This document shows positions 27,275-34,545 of a stretch of DNA of 64,000 bases, piece after piece. The translations under genes and the position numbers were made by a program. Source of the DNA: CADEEN01 sp963840805 (GTDB taxonomy: Bacteria > Pseudomonadota > Gammaproteobacteria > Burkholderiales > Burkholderiaceae_C); the NCBI GenBank assembly GCA_963840805.1, contig CAWJAJ010000017.1:930001-994000 (forward strand). Direction: 5' to 3'. The stretch's first letter is position 1. Each line of letters starts with the position of its first letter. Below the pieces are notes generated by a model. It did not search any database. It saw nothing but the letters and a program-made list of their open reading frames with translations, and was not told the origin of the DNA.

Positions 27275-28468
27275 TCAGATCGCCTGCTCGACGCGCAATG
27301 CGGCGATCGTTGCGGCGTCGAGGCCGAGCTCGGCCAGGATCGCGTCGGTGTGCTCGCCCAGCGCCGGCACCGCGTCGAGGCGCGGGTCACCGTCGTCCCA
27401 GGAGCCGGGCGGCAACAGGCTAGGCACGGGGCCGGCCGGCGTGGCCACCTCGCGCCAGCGGCCGCGCGCGGCGAGCTGCTCGTGCTGCCACAGGCCGGCC
27501 ATGTCGCGCAGCTCGGCGTTGGCGATCTGCGCGTCTTCGAGGCGCAGCACCACCTGCTCGTAGCTCAGCGCGGCGAAGGTTTCGACGATCAGGCCGCGCA
27601 ACGCGTCGCGGTGGGCCACGCGCTGGGCATTGCCCATGAAGCGCTCGTCCTGGGCGAGCGCGGGCTGCTTCAGCACCTTTTCGCAGAACAGCAACCACTC
27701 GCGTTCGTTCTGCAGGCCGAGCATCACCGTCTTGCCGTCGCCGGTCGGGAAGGGCCCGTAGGGGTAGATCGTGGCGTGGGCCGCGCCGGCGCGCGGCGGC
27801 GGCTTGGCACCCTCGAAGGCGTAGTACAGCGGATAGCCCATCCACTCGCCCATCGCTTCGAGCATCGACAGGTCGATGCGCCGGCCGCGGCCGTCGATCT
27901 GGCGCTGCAGCAGCGCGGCCATGATGTTCGAGTAGGCGTACATGCCGGCGGCGATGTCGGCGATCGAGAGCCCGGCCTTGCTTGGTTCGTCCGGCGTGCC
28001 GGTGATCGAGACGAAACCCGACTCGCTCTGGATCAGCAGGTCGTAGGCTTTCTTGTCGCGGTACGGGCCGGGGTTCGCGCGGTCGTCGCCATAGCCCGAG
28101 ATGTCGCAGACGATCAGGTCGGGCCGGCGATCCCTCAAGGCCTCGTACGACACGCCCAGGCGCGCCGCGGCACCGGGCGCGAGGTTCTGCACCACGATGT
28201 CGGCCTTGTCCACGATCAGCTGCGTCAGCAGCGCGGCCGCGCGCGGGTGCTTGACGTCCAGCGTCAGGCTTTCCTTGCTGCGATTGGTCCAGACGAAATG
28301 CGATGCCAGCCCGCGCACGCGCTGGTCGTAGCCGCGCGCGAAATCGCCGACGCCCGGGCGCTCGATCTTGATCACGCGCGCGCCCAGGTCGGCGAGCTGG
28401 CGGGTGGCGAACGGCGCCGCGATGGCGTGTTCGAGGGCGACGACGGTGAGGCCTTGCAGCGGTTGCAT
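27275..28468 (-). CDS. CaiB/BaiF family III CoA-transferase
   Basis: A 397-residue family III CoA-transferase. The N-terminus LQGLTVVALEHAIAAPFATR, the KIERPGVGDFAR motif and the catalytic aspartate in GLSIADIAAGMYA (about residue 168) are all intact. The enzymes move CoA between carboxylic acids through an aspartyl-CoA thioester. Relatives include succinyl-CoA:itaconate, succinyl-CoA:malate and mesaconate CoA-transferases. The following CitE gene begins two bases after the stop, indicating co-translation and a shared pathway. Upstream of its start lies a GC-rich repeat that separates it from the MaoC gene. Confidence 0.9.
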   Translation of the reverse strand: MQPLQGLTVVALEHAIAAPFATRQLADLGARVIKIERPGVGDFARGYDQRVRGLASHFVWTNRSKESLTLDVKHPRAAALLTQLIVDKADIVVQNLAPGAAARLGVSYEALRDRRPDLIVCDISGYGDDRANPGPYRDKKAYDLLIQSESGFVSITGTPDEPSKAGLSIADIAAGMYAYSNIMAALLQRQIDGRGRRIDLSMLEAMGEWMGYPLYYAFEGAKPPPRAGAAHATIYPYGPFPTGDGKTVMLGLQNEREWLLFCEKVLKQPALAQDERFMGNAQRVAHRDALRGLIVETFAALSYEQVVLRLEDAQIANAELRDMAGLWQHEQLAARGRWREVATPAGPVPSLLPPGSWDDGDPRLDAVPALGEHTDAILAELGLDAATIAALRVEQAI

Positions 28469-28470
28469 GC

Positions 28471-28549
28471 TCAGCGCCCGCCCGACCGCCCGAAGGGCGC
28501 TGAGCGCCCCCTCGGGGGGCAAAGAACGTAGTGAGCGTGGGGGTTCATG
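28471..28549. repeat. GC-rich interspersed repeat between maoC and the CoA-transferase gene
   Basis: Contains CGCCCTTCGGGCG-like complementary arms, a CCCCCTCGGGGGG palindrome and ends in a run read on the minus strand as ATGAACCCCCACGCTCAC. This last part matches the start of the other copies, so the orientation is inverted relative to 13317. It fills the gap between the CoA-transferase start and the MaoC stop. Confidence 0.7.
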
Positions 28550-28551
28550 TT

Positions 28552-29481
28552 TCAGCCTTTCAAGGTGGCGACGGCGTCCATCGTCAGCCAGCCTTCGTGG
28601 TCCTGGGCCCAGAGCTTGACGGTGTTGCCTTCGCGCAGGCCATTGACCTTGAACGGATGCAGATCGAAGGTCGGTCGCACCGCCTTGAAGCGGAAGCTCG
28701 CCACTTCGGCCCCGGGCGCATGGCGGCGCAGCAGGTCCATCAGCAGGGTCGCGATCAGCGGTCCGTGCACGATCAGGCCCGGGTAGCCCTCGACCTCGGT
28801 CACGTACTTGCGGTCGTAGTGGATCCGGTGGCCGTTGAAGGTCAGCGCGCTGTAGCGAAACAGCAGCACGTCGTCGGGCACGATCGTGCGCCCCCACGCT
28901 CCCTGCGGTCGCTGCCCCCCGAGGGGGCGCGCTTCGGGGCCGGGAAACCCGGACCCCGAAACCTCGCTCATGTCGAGGGCCGGCGCCTTTTGCGGCGGCG
29001 GATCGACGTCGCCGGGGCGCTTCGCCTCGCGGTAGACGATGTCGTGGAACTCGACGATCGCCGGATCGGGTGCACCGTTGCAGCGCAGTTCGTGGCGCAC
29101 TTTGACGAACACCAGCTTGCCAGTGCGGCCTTCCTTGGTCGTCACGTCGTCGATGGTCGAGGTGCGTGCCACGGTATCACCGACCCGCACCGGCGCGCGG
29201 AACTCGAACTGGCTGCCGGCCCACATGCGGCGCGGCAGCGGCACCGGCGGCAGGAAGCCGCCGCGCTTGGCATGCCCGTCGGGGCCGATCTCGCTCTGCC
29301 GGTGCATCGGCAGAAAGTAGAGCCAGTGCCACAGCGGCGGCAGCGCTGTGCCGGCGGGCACGGGAGTGGCCGGGTGGTCGAGCGTGGCCGTGAGCGCGAT
29401 CACCGGCGTCGGGCCGATCTGGTCGTGCACGGTTTCGCTGCGCCCGATCCAGGCACGCAGGTCCTTGTCGTTGGGGGTCAT
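28552..29481 (-). CDS. MaoC-type hydratase (itaconyl-/mesaconyl-CoA hydratase-like), carries an in-frame repeat-derived insert
   Basis: A 309-residue double hot-dog protein. The N-terminal FAS1-type dehydratase half includes LPPLWHWLYF, GGFLPPVPLPRRMWAGS and FVKVRHE; the C-terminal MaoC half has FRYSALTFNGHRIHYD with the catalytic Asp/His and YPGLIVHGPL. This split architecture is that of mesaconyl-C4-CoA hydratase and itaconyl-CoA hydratase. Between the halves, about residues 172-197 (SGSGFPGPEARPLGGQRPQG) are encoded by a copy of the GC-rich repeat and have no counterpart in the family; the frame is kept. The stop is 83 bases before the CoA-transferase start, with another repeat between. 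Confidence 0.87.
   Translation of the reverse strand: MTPNDKDLRAWIGRSETVHDQIGPTPVIALTATLDHPATPVPAGTALPPLWHWLYFLPMHRQSEIGPDGHAKRGGFLPPVPLPRRMWAGSQFEFRAPVRVGDTVARTSTIDDVTTKEGRTGKLVFVKVRHELRCNGAPDPAIVEFHDIVYREAKRPGDVDPPPQKAPALDMSEVSGSGFPGPEARPLGGQRPQGAWGRTIVPDDVLLFRYSALTFNGHRIHYDRKYVTEVEGYPGLIVHGPLIATLLMDLLRRHAPGAEVASFRFKAVRPTFDLHPFKVNGLREGNTVKLWAQDHEGWLTMDAVATLKG
28888..28968. repeat. GC-rich repeat inside the maoC coding sequence
   Basis: Begins CCCCCACGCTCCCTGCGG, then has a CCCCCCGAGGGGG palindrome and a CGGGGCCGGGAAACCCGG hairpin, the same plan as the intergenic copies. It is about 80 bases long and translated in frame on the minus strand as a Pro/Gly-rich linker between the two hot-dog domains. 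Confidence 0.7.
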
Positions 29482-29513
29482 GTCGCGGCTCCCGAATGTC
29501 GGCGGATTGTGGT

Positions 29514-30476
29514 TCAGTCGGCGGTCAGTTTGGCCTTCTGCACGACGGCTTTCCACTTGGCCAGTTCGCTCTTGACCAAGGCGCCGAATTCCGCCGGCGT
29601 GCTGGTTTCGACGTCGGCGCCGTGGTCCTCGATGCGCTTGATGATGTCCTTGTCGTTGAGCACCTGGTTCAGCGCCTTGTTGATCTGCTCGATCACCGCC
29701 TTGGGCGTCTTGGCCGGGGCGAAGAAGCCGTACCACTGCTGCACGTCGACGCCGTCGACACCGGCCTCTTTGAGTGTCGGCACCTCGGGCATCAGCGGCG
29801 AGCGCTTCGGCCCGGCGATGGCCATCGCCCGCAGCTTGCCCGACTTGACGTGCGGCAGCGCGGTGAAGAAGCTCGGGAACATGAACTGGGTCTGGCCGCC
29901 GATGGTGTCGCTGACGGCCGGTGCCGAGCCCTTGTAGGGCACGCCGAGCATCACCACGCCGGCGTTGAGCTTGAACAACTCGGCCGCGAAATGCGGCGCG
30001 GTGCCGTTGCCGGCCGACGCGTAGGTGTACTTGTCGGGCTTGGCCTTCAGTTGCGCGACGAGGTCGCGCACGTCCTTCACCGGTGTCGCCGCGTGGGCCA
30101 CCATCAACGTCGGTGAATAGCCGACCAGGCCGATCGGCTCGAAGTCGGCGACCGGGTCGTAGCGCAACTTCTGCAGGGCCGGGTTCATCGCGTGCGTGGC
30201 GATGTAGCCGAACATCAGCGTGTGGCCGTCAGGCGTGGCGCGGGCCACGTACTCGCTGGCGATCGAGCCGTTGGCGCCGGCGCGGTTGTCGATGATGATG
30301 GTCTGGCCGAGCAGTGGGCCGAGCTTGCCCGCGATGGTGCGCGCCATCGCGTCGTTACCGCCGCCGGCGGCGGTGGGCACGACGACGGTGATGGTCTTGC
30401 TCGGGAAGGGTTGCGCCAGGGCGGGCGTGCCGGCGGCGACGGCAGCGGCCATCAGGGGGGCGATCAGCTTGTTCAC
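29514..30476 (-). CDS. tripartite tricarboxylate transporter substrate-binding protein (TctC/Bug family)
   Basis: A 320-residue periplasmic binding protein from a GTG at 30476, with AAGGAGA seven bases upstream. The signal peptide (LIAPLMAAAVAAGTPALAQ) is followed by ITVVVPTAAGGGNDAMARTI, DNRAGANGSIASEYVARATPDG, YASAGNGTAPHFAAELF and VPYKGSAPAVSDTIGGQ, all Bug-family hallmarks. It is a second orphan TctC protein in the cluster. As read, the upstream PrpF-like frame runs into it without a stop; the ribosome site and signal peptide argue that it is translated separately. Confidence 0.9.
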   Translation of the reverse strand: MNKLIAPLMAAAVAAGTPALAQPFPSKTITVVVPTAAGGGNDAMARTIAGKLGPLLGQTIIIDNRAGANGSIASEYVARATPDGHTLMFGYIATHAMNPALQKLRYDPVADFEPIGLVGYSPTLMVAHAATPVKDVRDLVAQLKAKPDKYTYASAGNGTAPHFAAELFKLNAGVVMLGVPYKGSAPAVSDTIGGQTQFMFPSFFTALPHVKSGKLRAMAIAGPKRSPLMPEVPTLKEAGVDGVDVQQWYGFFAPAKTPKAVIEQINKALNQVLNDKDIIKRIEDHGADVETSTPAEFGALVKSELAKWKAVVQKAKLTAD

Positions 30477-31589
30477 AATCTTGTCTCCTTGGGTCGACAT
30501 TTCGGGGGGTTGCGAGAACACGTAGGCAGGGATGTGCAATTCCCCCTGCAGGATCTTTCGCGCGGTGCGCACGAGGGAAGCGCGCTCGATGCGCGCGCCG
30601 GCGCCTTCGCCGTCGATTGCCACCTCGACATCGATGCGCCCTTGCGGGTGCAACACCGACACGGTGCGCACGCCGGCCAACGGCCGTTCCGCGCTGGCGA
30701 CGGTGCCGGGCAGTGCGAAGGCAGTGGCGACGCCGATGGCGCCGGTCACCGCGTGCGAGGCATGGCAGCGGTGCGGCGTGAAGTAGCGCGAGGTGACGCT
30801 GAAATCGTCGTCGCCGGCGCTCACGATCACCGGCTTGGGCACGACGCTGCCCGACACGTCGCCCAAACCCATGCGCTGGCCGGCCGCGAGGCGCAGCGCG
30901 TCGAGGCGGCGCATCAGCTCGGGCTGGGCGTCGAGTTCGGCAGGCGCTTCGCGGCCGGCGAGGCCGAGGTCGGCCGCACGCACGATCACCAGGGCCATCG
31001 CGGCGTCGATGCAGGTGACCTCGAGGCCGTCGATCACGTCGATGCGCCGGCCGGTCGGAAACAGCGAGCCGGTCATCGCGCCCCAGGCGTCGAGGAAGTT
31101 CAGGCGGATCGGGGCCGCCGTGCCGGCCACGCCGTCGATGCTGGTCGAACCGTCGTAGATCACGCGCCGGCCGGGGGTCTGCACGGTGACGTCGATGCGC
31201 GAGCGCGTGTTGACGTTGAACACTCGCACCGTCGTCTCGCCGTCCGCCGCCGCAACCAAGCCCTGTTCGATCGCGAACGGGGCCACGCCCGACAACATGT
31301 TGCCGCAGTTGGGCCGCGTGTCGACCGACTTCTGGCCGACGCCGACCTGCGCGAACAGGTAGTCCACGTCGCAGCCCGGTTCGGCCGAGCGCGACACGAT
31401 GGCCACCTTGCTGGTCAGCGTGCTGCCGCCGCCGACGCCGTCGACCTGCAGCAGGTCCGACGCGCCGATCGCGCCGATCAGGGCCTCGTTGCGCGCGGCT
31501 TCGTCGGCGGGCAACCAGTCGCGCAGGAAGAAGGGGCCACGCGAGGTGCCGGCGCGCATCAGGGTGCAAGGAAGGGTCATCGAGGCCAT
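30473..31589 (-). CDS. PrpF-family isomerase (aconitate/methylaconitate isomerase-like)
   Basis: About 371 residues. PrpF proteins share the diaminopimelate-epimerase fold and move double bonds in tricarboxylates or related acids (2-methylaconitate isomerase, aconitate delta-isomerase, 4-oxalomesaconate tautomerase). Seen here: LMRAGTSRGPFFL at the N-terminus, DGVGGGSTLTSKVAIV, RPNCGNMLSGVAPFAIEQG with the active-site cysteine, LDAWGAMTGSLFPTG and RTARKILQGELHIP near the end. Starts at 31589. There is no in-frame stop before the next gene; a TGA overlapping the tctC GTG would end it if one C were removed from a six-C run near 30507. Without a prpBCD set nearby, propionate metabolism is unlikely. 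It is the first gene of the cluster, facing the LysR gene. Confidence 0.85.
30484..30490 (-). promoter_or_regulatory. ribosome-binding site of the first tctC
   Basis: AAGGAGA on the minus strand, seven bases before the GTG at 30476. It decides the start of the binding protein even though the frame is open from the upstream gene. Confidence 0.75.
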
Positions 31590-31613
31590 GGACGAATCAT
31601 CGTCGCCGGATCG

Positions 31614-31662
31614 ATGCAGGTGAATTGCATAGTTATGATGCTTTGATCGATGCACAGCATCA
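31614..31662. promoter_or_regulatory. paired dyads in the lysR/prpF-like divergent region, probable LysR operator
   Basis: In the 97-base gap between divergent starts lie two inverted repeats: ATGCA-N7-TGCAT (31614-31630) and TGATGC-N15-GCATCA (31636-31662). The gap is the only A/T-richer stretch in the region. The position and spacing fit recognition and activation sites for the adjacent LysR protein. The exact T-N11-A core was not found, so this is positional inference. Confidence 0.5.
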
Positions 31663-31686
31663 ATAGAGGCCTGCCTCTGCCACCCC

Positions 31687-32613
31687 ATGGCCATCAACTT
31701 CGACCTCAACGACCTGCTGGCCTTTCGCGCCGTGGCCGAACTCAGCAACTTCCGGCGCGCCGCCGAGGCGGTGCACATCTCGCAGCCGGCCTTCAGCCGC
31801 CGCATCGAGAAGCTGGAGCAGGCCCTGGGTGTGCGCCTGCTGGACCGCACCACGCGCCGCGTCAGCCTGACGACGGTCGGCCGCGAGTTCGCGCGCAAGG
31901 TGCAAGCGTTGCTCGACGACCTGGATGGCACGCTGCTGGGCATCCGCGGCGAGACACGCTCGCGCATGGGTGTCGTCACGCTGGCCAGCGTGCCCTCGGC
32001 CGTGAATTACCACGTCTCGCAGGTGATCCGCCGCTACCGCGAGATCTACCCCAAGGTGCGCATCAAGATCTTCGACGCCAGCGCCAACGCGGTGCTCGAT
32101 GCCGTGGCCCGCAGCGAGGCCGATTTCGGCATCAACTTCATGGGCAGCCAGGAGCCCGACATCGACTTCGTACCGCTGCTCGAGGAGCGCTTCGTCGCTG
32201 CCTGCCGGCGCGATCACCCGCTGGCGAACAAGCGCCGCGCCACCTGGGCCGACCTCGCGGCGCACGACTTCATCGCCGTCAGCAAGTCCTCCGGCAACCG
32301 CCTCCTGGTCGACCAGGCCCTGGCTGGAAGCAAGAGCGCGCCGCAGAGCCTGTACGAGGCCGAGCACGTGACGGCCCTGCTCGGCCTGGTCGAGGCCGGC
32401 CTGGGCGTGGCGGCGGTGCCGTCGCTGGCGATGCCGGGCAAGGACCACCCGCTGCTGGTCAGCGTGCCCCTGTTCGAGCCGGTGGTCACGCGTCGCGTCG
32501 GCCTGATCCGGCGCAAGGGGCGCAGCCTGTCACCGGCTGCGCAACAACTGTACGACCTGTTTGCCGATCTGAAGTCCGCACCGCGCGCGCGGCGGCCGCG
32601 TGTCGCTCCGTAG
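31687..32613 (+). CDS. LysR-family transcriptional regulator of the divergent tricarboxylate cluster
   Basis: A 308-residue LysR regulator from ATG 31687. The N-terminal helix-turn-helix reads FRAVAELSNFRRAAEAVHIS then QPAFSRRIEKLEQALG, and the effector domain follows from about residue 90 (VVTLASVPSAVNYHVSQVI). It is transcribed away from the PrpF-like gene over a 97-base gap, the usual arrangement for a LysR protein controlling its neighbour operon, probably in response to a pathway tricarboxylate or its product. Confidence 0.9.
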   Translation: MAINFDLNDLLAFRAVAELSNFRRAAEAVHISQPAFSRRIEKLEQALGVRLLDRTTRRVSLTTVGREFARKVQALLDDLDGTLLGIRGETRSRMGVVTLASVPSAVNYHVSQVIRRYREIYPKVRIKIFDASANAVLDAVARSEADFGINFMGSQEPDIDFVPLLEERFVAACRRDHPLANKRRATWADLAAHDFIAVSKSSGNRLLVDQALAGSKSAPQSLYEAEHVTALLGLVEAGLGVAAVPSLAMPGKDHPLLVSVPLFEPVVTRRVGLIRRKGRSLSPAAQQLYDLFADLKSAPRARRPRVAP

Positions 32614-32658
32614 CTTGCACGCCCGCGCACTGAAGCGCCGCAACGTTCGATCCCGCGC

Positions 32659-33390
32659 TCACTGGGCGGCCGGCGTGCCCGCGGTCACCGGCGCGGGCGT
32701 TGTGGGTACTTCGGTCACCGCAAGCGGCTCGGCGCGCTGGGCCGTGTCGGCCGGCTTGGCCGCGGGCGAGGTGTCCGGTGCAGGCGTCGCGGGCACAGGC
32801 GCTGCGGGTGTCGCTGCAATCACCGCCGAGTTCGGGGTTCGCGCGGGTGGGACGACGAGTCGGTTGTCCACGGCGAGCACGCCCTTGGGCGCCATGGCCA
32901 GCACCTCGGCGCGCGCGCGTGATTTGGTGTCGGGCGCCGGGCCGTCGAGCCGCACCGAGCCGTGGGTGGTGGTCACGTCGATGTGGACCGCACTCAGGCT
33001 GGGGTCGGCAGCCAGCGCTGTCTTCACCGCAGCGGTGATGGCCGCGTCGCCCATCGTGCCGGCGACCCGGTCGGCGGCGTCAGCGGTGCCTTGGGCGGCG
33101 CCCGATGCGGCGCTGCGCAGGTCGTCGACGCCGTCCTTGACCGTCGACGCGGCCGCCGCAACGGTGGCATCGACACGCGCGCCCACGGTCCGATCATCGT
33201 AGTAGTTGGATACCGACAGGGCCGCGACGCCGGCACCGATGAGGGCGGCCCCCAGCAGGCCGGGCCAGAGCACGCGCCGGGGCCGGAACTCGCTGCTGCG
33301 CATCGACTTCAGATCGGCCGCGCCGCGGGCCTCGGCGGGCAGGGTCGGGGCTGACGTGGTCACTGGCGTCTTGGGCGGGGGCACTTGCAT
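32659..33390 (-). CDS. BON-domain membrane-anchored protein
   Basis: A 243-residue protein from ATG 33390, with GAGGAGCT just upstream. After a short basic cytoplasmic region there is one transmembrane helix (VLWPGLLGAALIGAGVAALSV, about residues 39-59), then an Ala-rich helical linker and a BON domain (about 110-180: ITAAVKTALAADPSLSAVHI and HGSVRLDGPAPD, ending in a conserved LAVDNRL). BON domains, as in OsmY, bind membranes and are often stress-related. The C-terminal 60 residues are Pro/Ala-rich. It converges on the LysR gene. Confidence 0.8.
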   Translation of the reverse strand: MQVPPPKTPVTTSAPTLPAEARGAADLKSMRSSEFRPRRVLWPGLLGAALIGAGVAALSVSNYYDDRTVGARVDATVAAAASTVKDGVDDLRSAASGAAQGTADAADRVAGTMGDAAITAAVKTALAADPSLSAVHIDVTTTHGSVRLDGPAPDTKSRARAEVLAMAPKGVLAVDNRLVVPPARTPNSAVIAATPAAPVPATPAPDTSPAAKPADTAQRAEPLAVTEVPTTPAPVTAGTPAAQ

Positions 33391-33571
33391 CGGGAGCTCC
33401 TCGATCAGGCTCGACCGAGCCGTCACGGCCATGCTCGCCCGACGGCGCCGAGCCTGGCATCGGACCGCAACGCTTCGTCGTGTAGGACAGCTGGCAGCGC
33501 GGCCGCGGCGCGATCGGTGTGCGGGCACTGCCGGGTCCGGTGTCAGGGCCACTCCATCGGCACGCCAAGCA

Positions 33572-33607
33572 TTGTAGAAATGTCAACATACTGTATAGTT
33601 CTCTACA
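33572..33607 (+). promoter_or_regulatory. chrB promoter with overlapping 35-bp dyad
   Basis: A -10 like TATAGT (33594-33599) lies 16 bases after TTGTAG (33572-33577). The whole promoter sits inside an interrupted inverted repeat, TGTAGA (33573-33578) and TCTACA (33602-33607), with inner partial symmetry around the centre. The predicted transcription start falls only about four bases before the chrB ATG, so the message would be almost leaderless. The dyad is a good candidate operator, possibly for ChrB itself. Confidence 0.6.
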
Positions 33608-33609
33608 CC

Positions 33610-34545
33610 ATGTCCTGGCTGCTGCTGATCCTGTCATTGCCGACCGAGAACGCCACCGCGCGCATGCGGGCCTGGCGCGCGCTCAAGGCCTGCGGTGCTG
33701 CCGTGCTTCGTGATGGCGTCTATGCCCTGCCCAACGGCGACGCGCACCGCGCCACGCTGGAAGGCATCGCGGCGGATGTGCGCGAGCACGCCGGCGCGGC
33801 GCGCCTGTTGCGGGCCGAAGCGCCGGACGAAGACCTCAGGCCGCTGTTCGAGCGCAACGGCGAGTTCGGCGCCCTGCTGGCCGAGATCGGTGCGCTGAGC
33901 ACTCCGCGCAGCGCCAAGGCGCAGGCCGAGGCCGTGCGCCAGGTCCGTCGCTTGCGCAAGGCGTTCGACCAAGTGGCCGCGATCGACTTCTTTGCCGGCG
34001 AAGCACAGCGGCAGACCGCCGCCGCGTTGCAGGGCCTCGAAGCCGCGGTCGCGCAAGCCCAGTCGCCCGGCGAGCCGATGTCGGCCGCCCGCGGTCCTGT
34101 GGCCGTGCACAACCCGGCCGACTACCGGGGCCGCGTCTGGGCCACGCGGCGGCGCCCGTGGGTCGATCGGTTGGCCAGTGCCTGGTTGATCCGCCGCTTC
34201 ATCGATCCCGAGGCGCGCTTCCTGTGGCTGAAGTCACCCGCCGATTGCCCGAAGAAGGCCGTGGGCTTCGACTTCGACGGTGCCACCTTCAGCCATGTCG
34301 GTTCGCGCGTCACCTTCGAGAACCTTCTGGCTGCCTTTTCACTGGAGACGCCCGCCCTGATGCGGCTGGGTGTCGTCGTGCACGGGCTCGACGCCGGGGG
34401 CGTGCAGCCGGCCGAGGCGGCGGGCGTCGAACGCGTGCTGGCCGGCATGCGCGAGGCCATCGGCGACGACGACCAGTTGCTGCTCGCCGCGGCGGGCGTA
34501 TTCGAGGGGCTGCTGATCGCTTTCGAGAAGGAACCTGCCGCATGA
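33610..34545 (+). CDS. chrB: chromate resistance protein ChrB
   Basis: A 311-residue protein from ATG 33610. ChrB is the chromate-responsive regulator or accessory protein of chr operons. The N-terminal domain begins WLLLILSLPTENATARMRAW and continues AVLRDGVYALP; the C-terminal ChrB domain has TRRRPWVDRLASAWLIRRFI, then FDGATFSHVGSRVTFE and LVVHGLDAG-like residues. Length matches the family. It overlaps chrA by four bases (ATGA) and is preceded by a promoter embedded in a dyad. Confidence 0.92.
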   Translation: MSWLLLILSLPTENATARMRAWRALKACGAAVLRDGVYALPNGDAHRATLEGIAADVREHAGAARLLRAEAPDEDLRPLFERNGEFGALLAEIGALSTPRSAKAQAEAVRQVRRLRKAFDQVAAIDFFAGEAQRQTAAALQGLEAAVAQAQSPGEPMSAARGPVAVHNPADYRGRVWATRRRPWVDRLASAWLIRRFIDPEARFLWLKSPADCPKKAVGFDFDGATFSHVGSRVTFENLLAAFSLETPALMRLGVVVHGLDAGGVQPAEAAGVERVLAGMREAIGDDDQLLLAAAGVFEGLLIAFEKEPAA

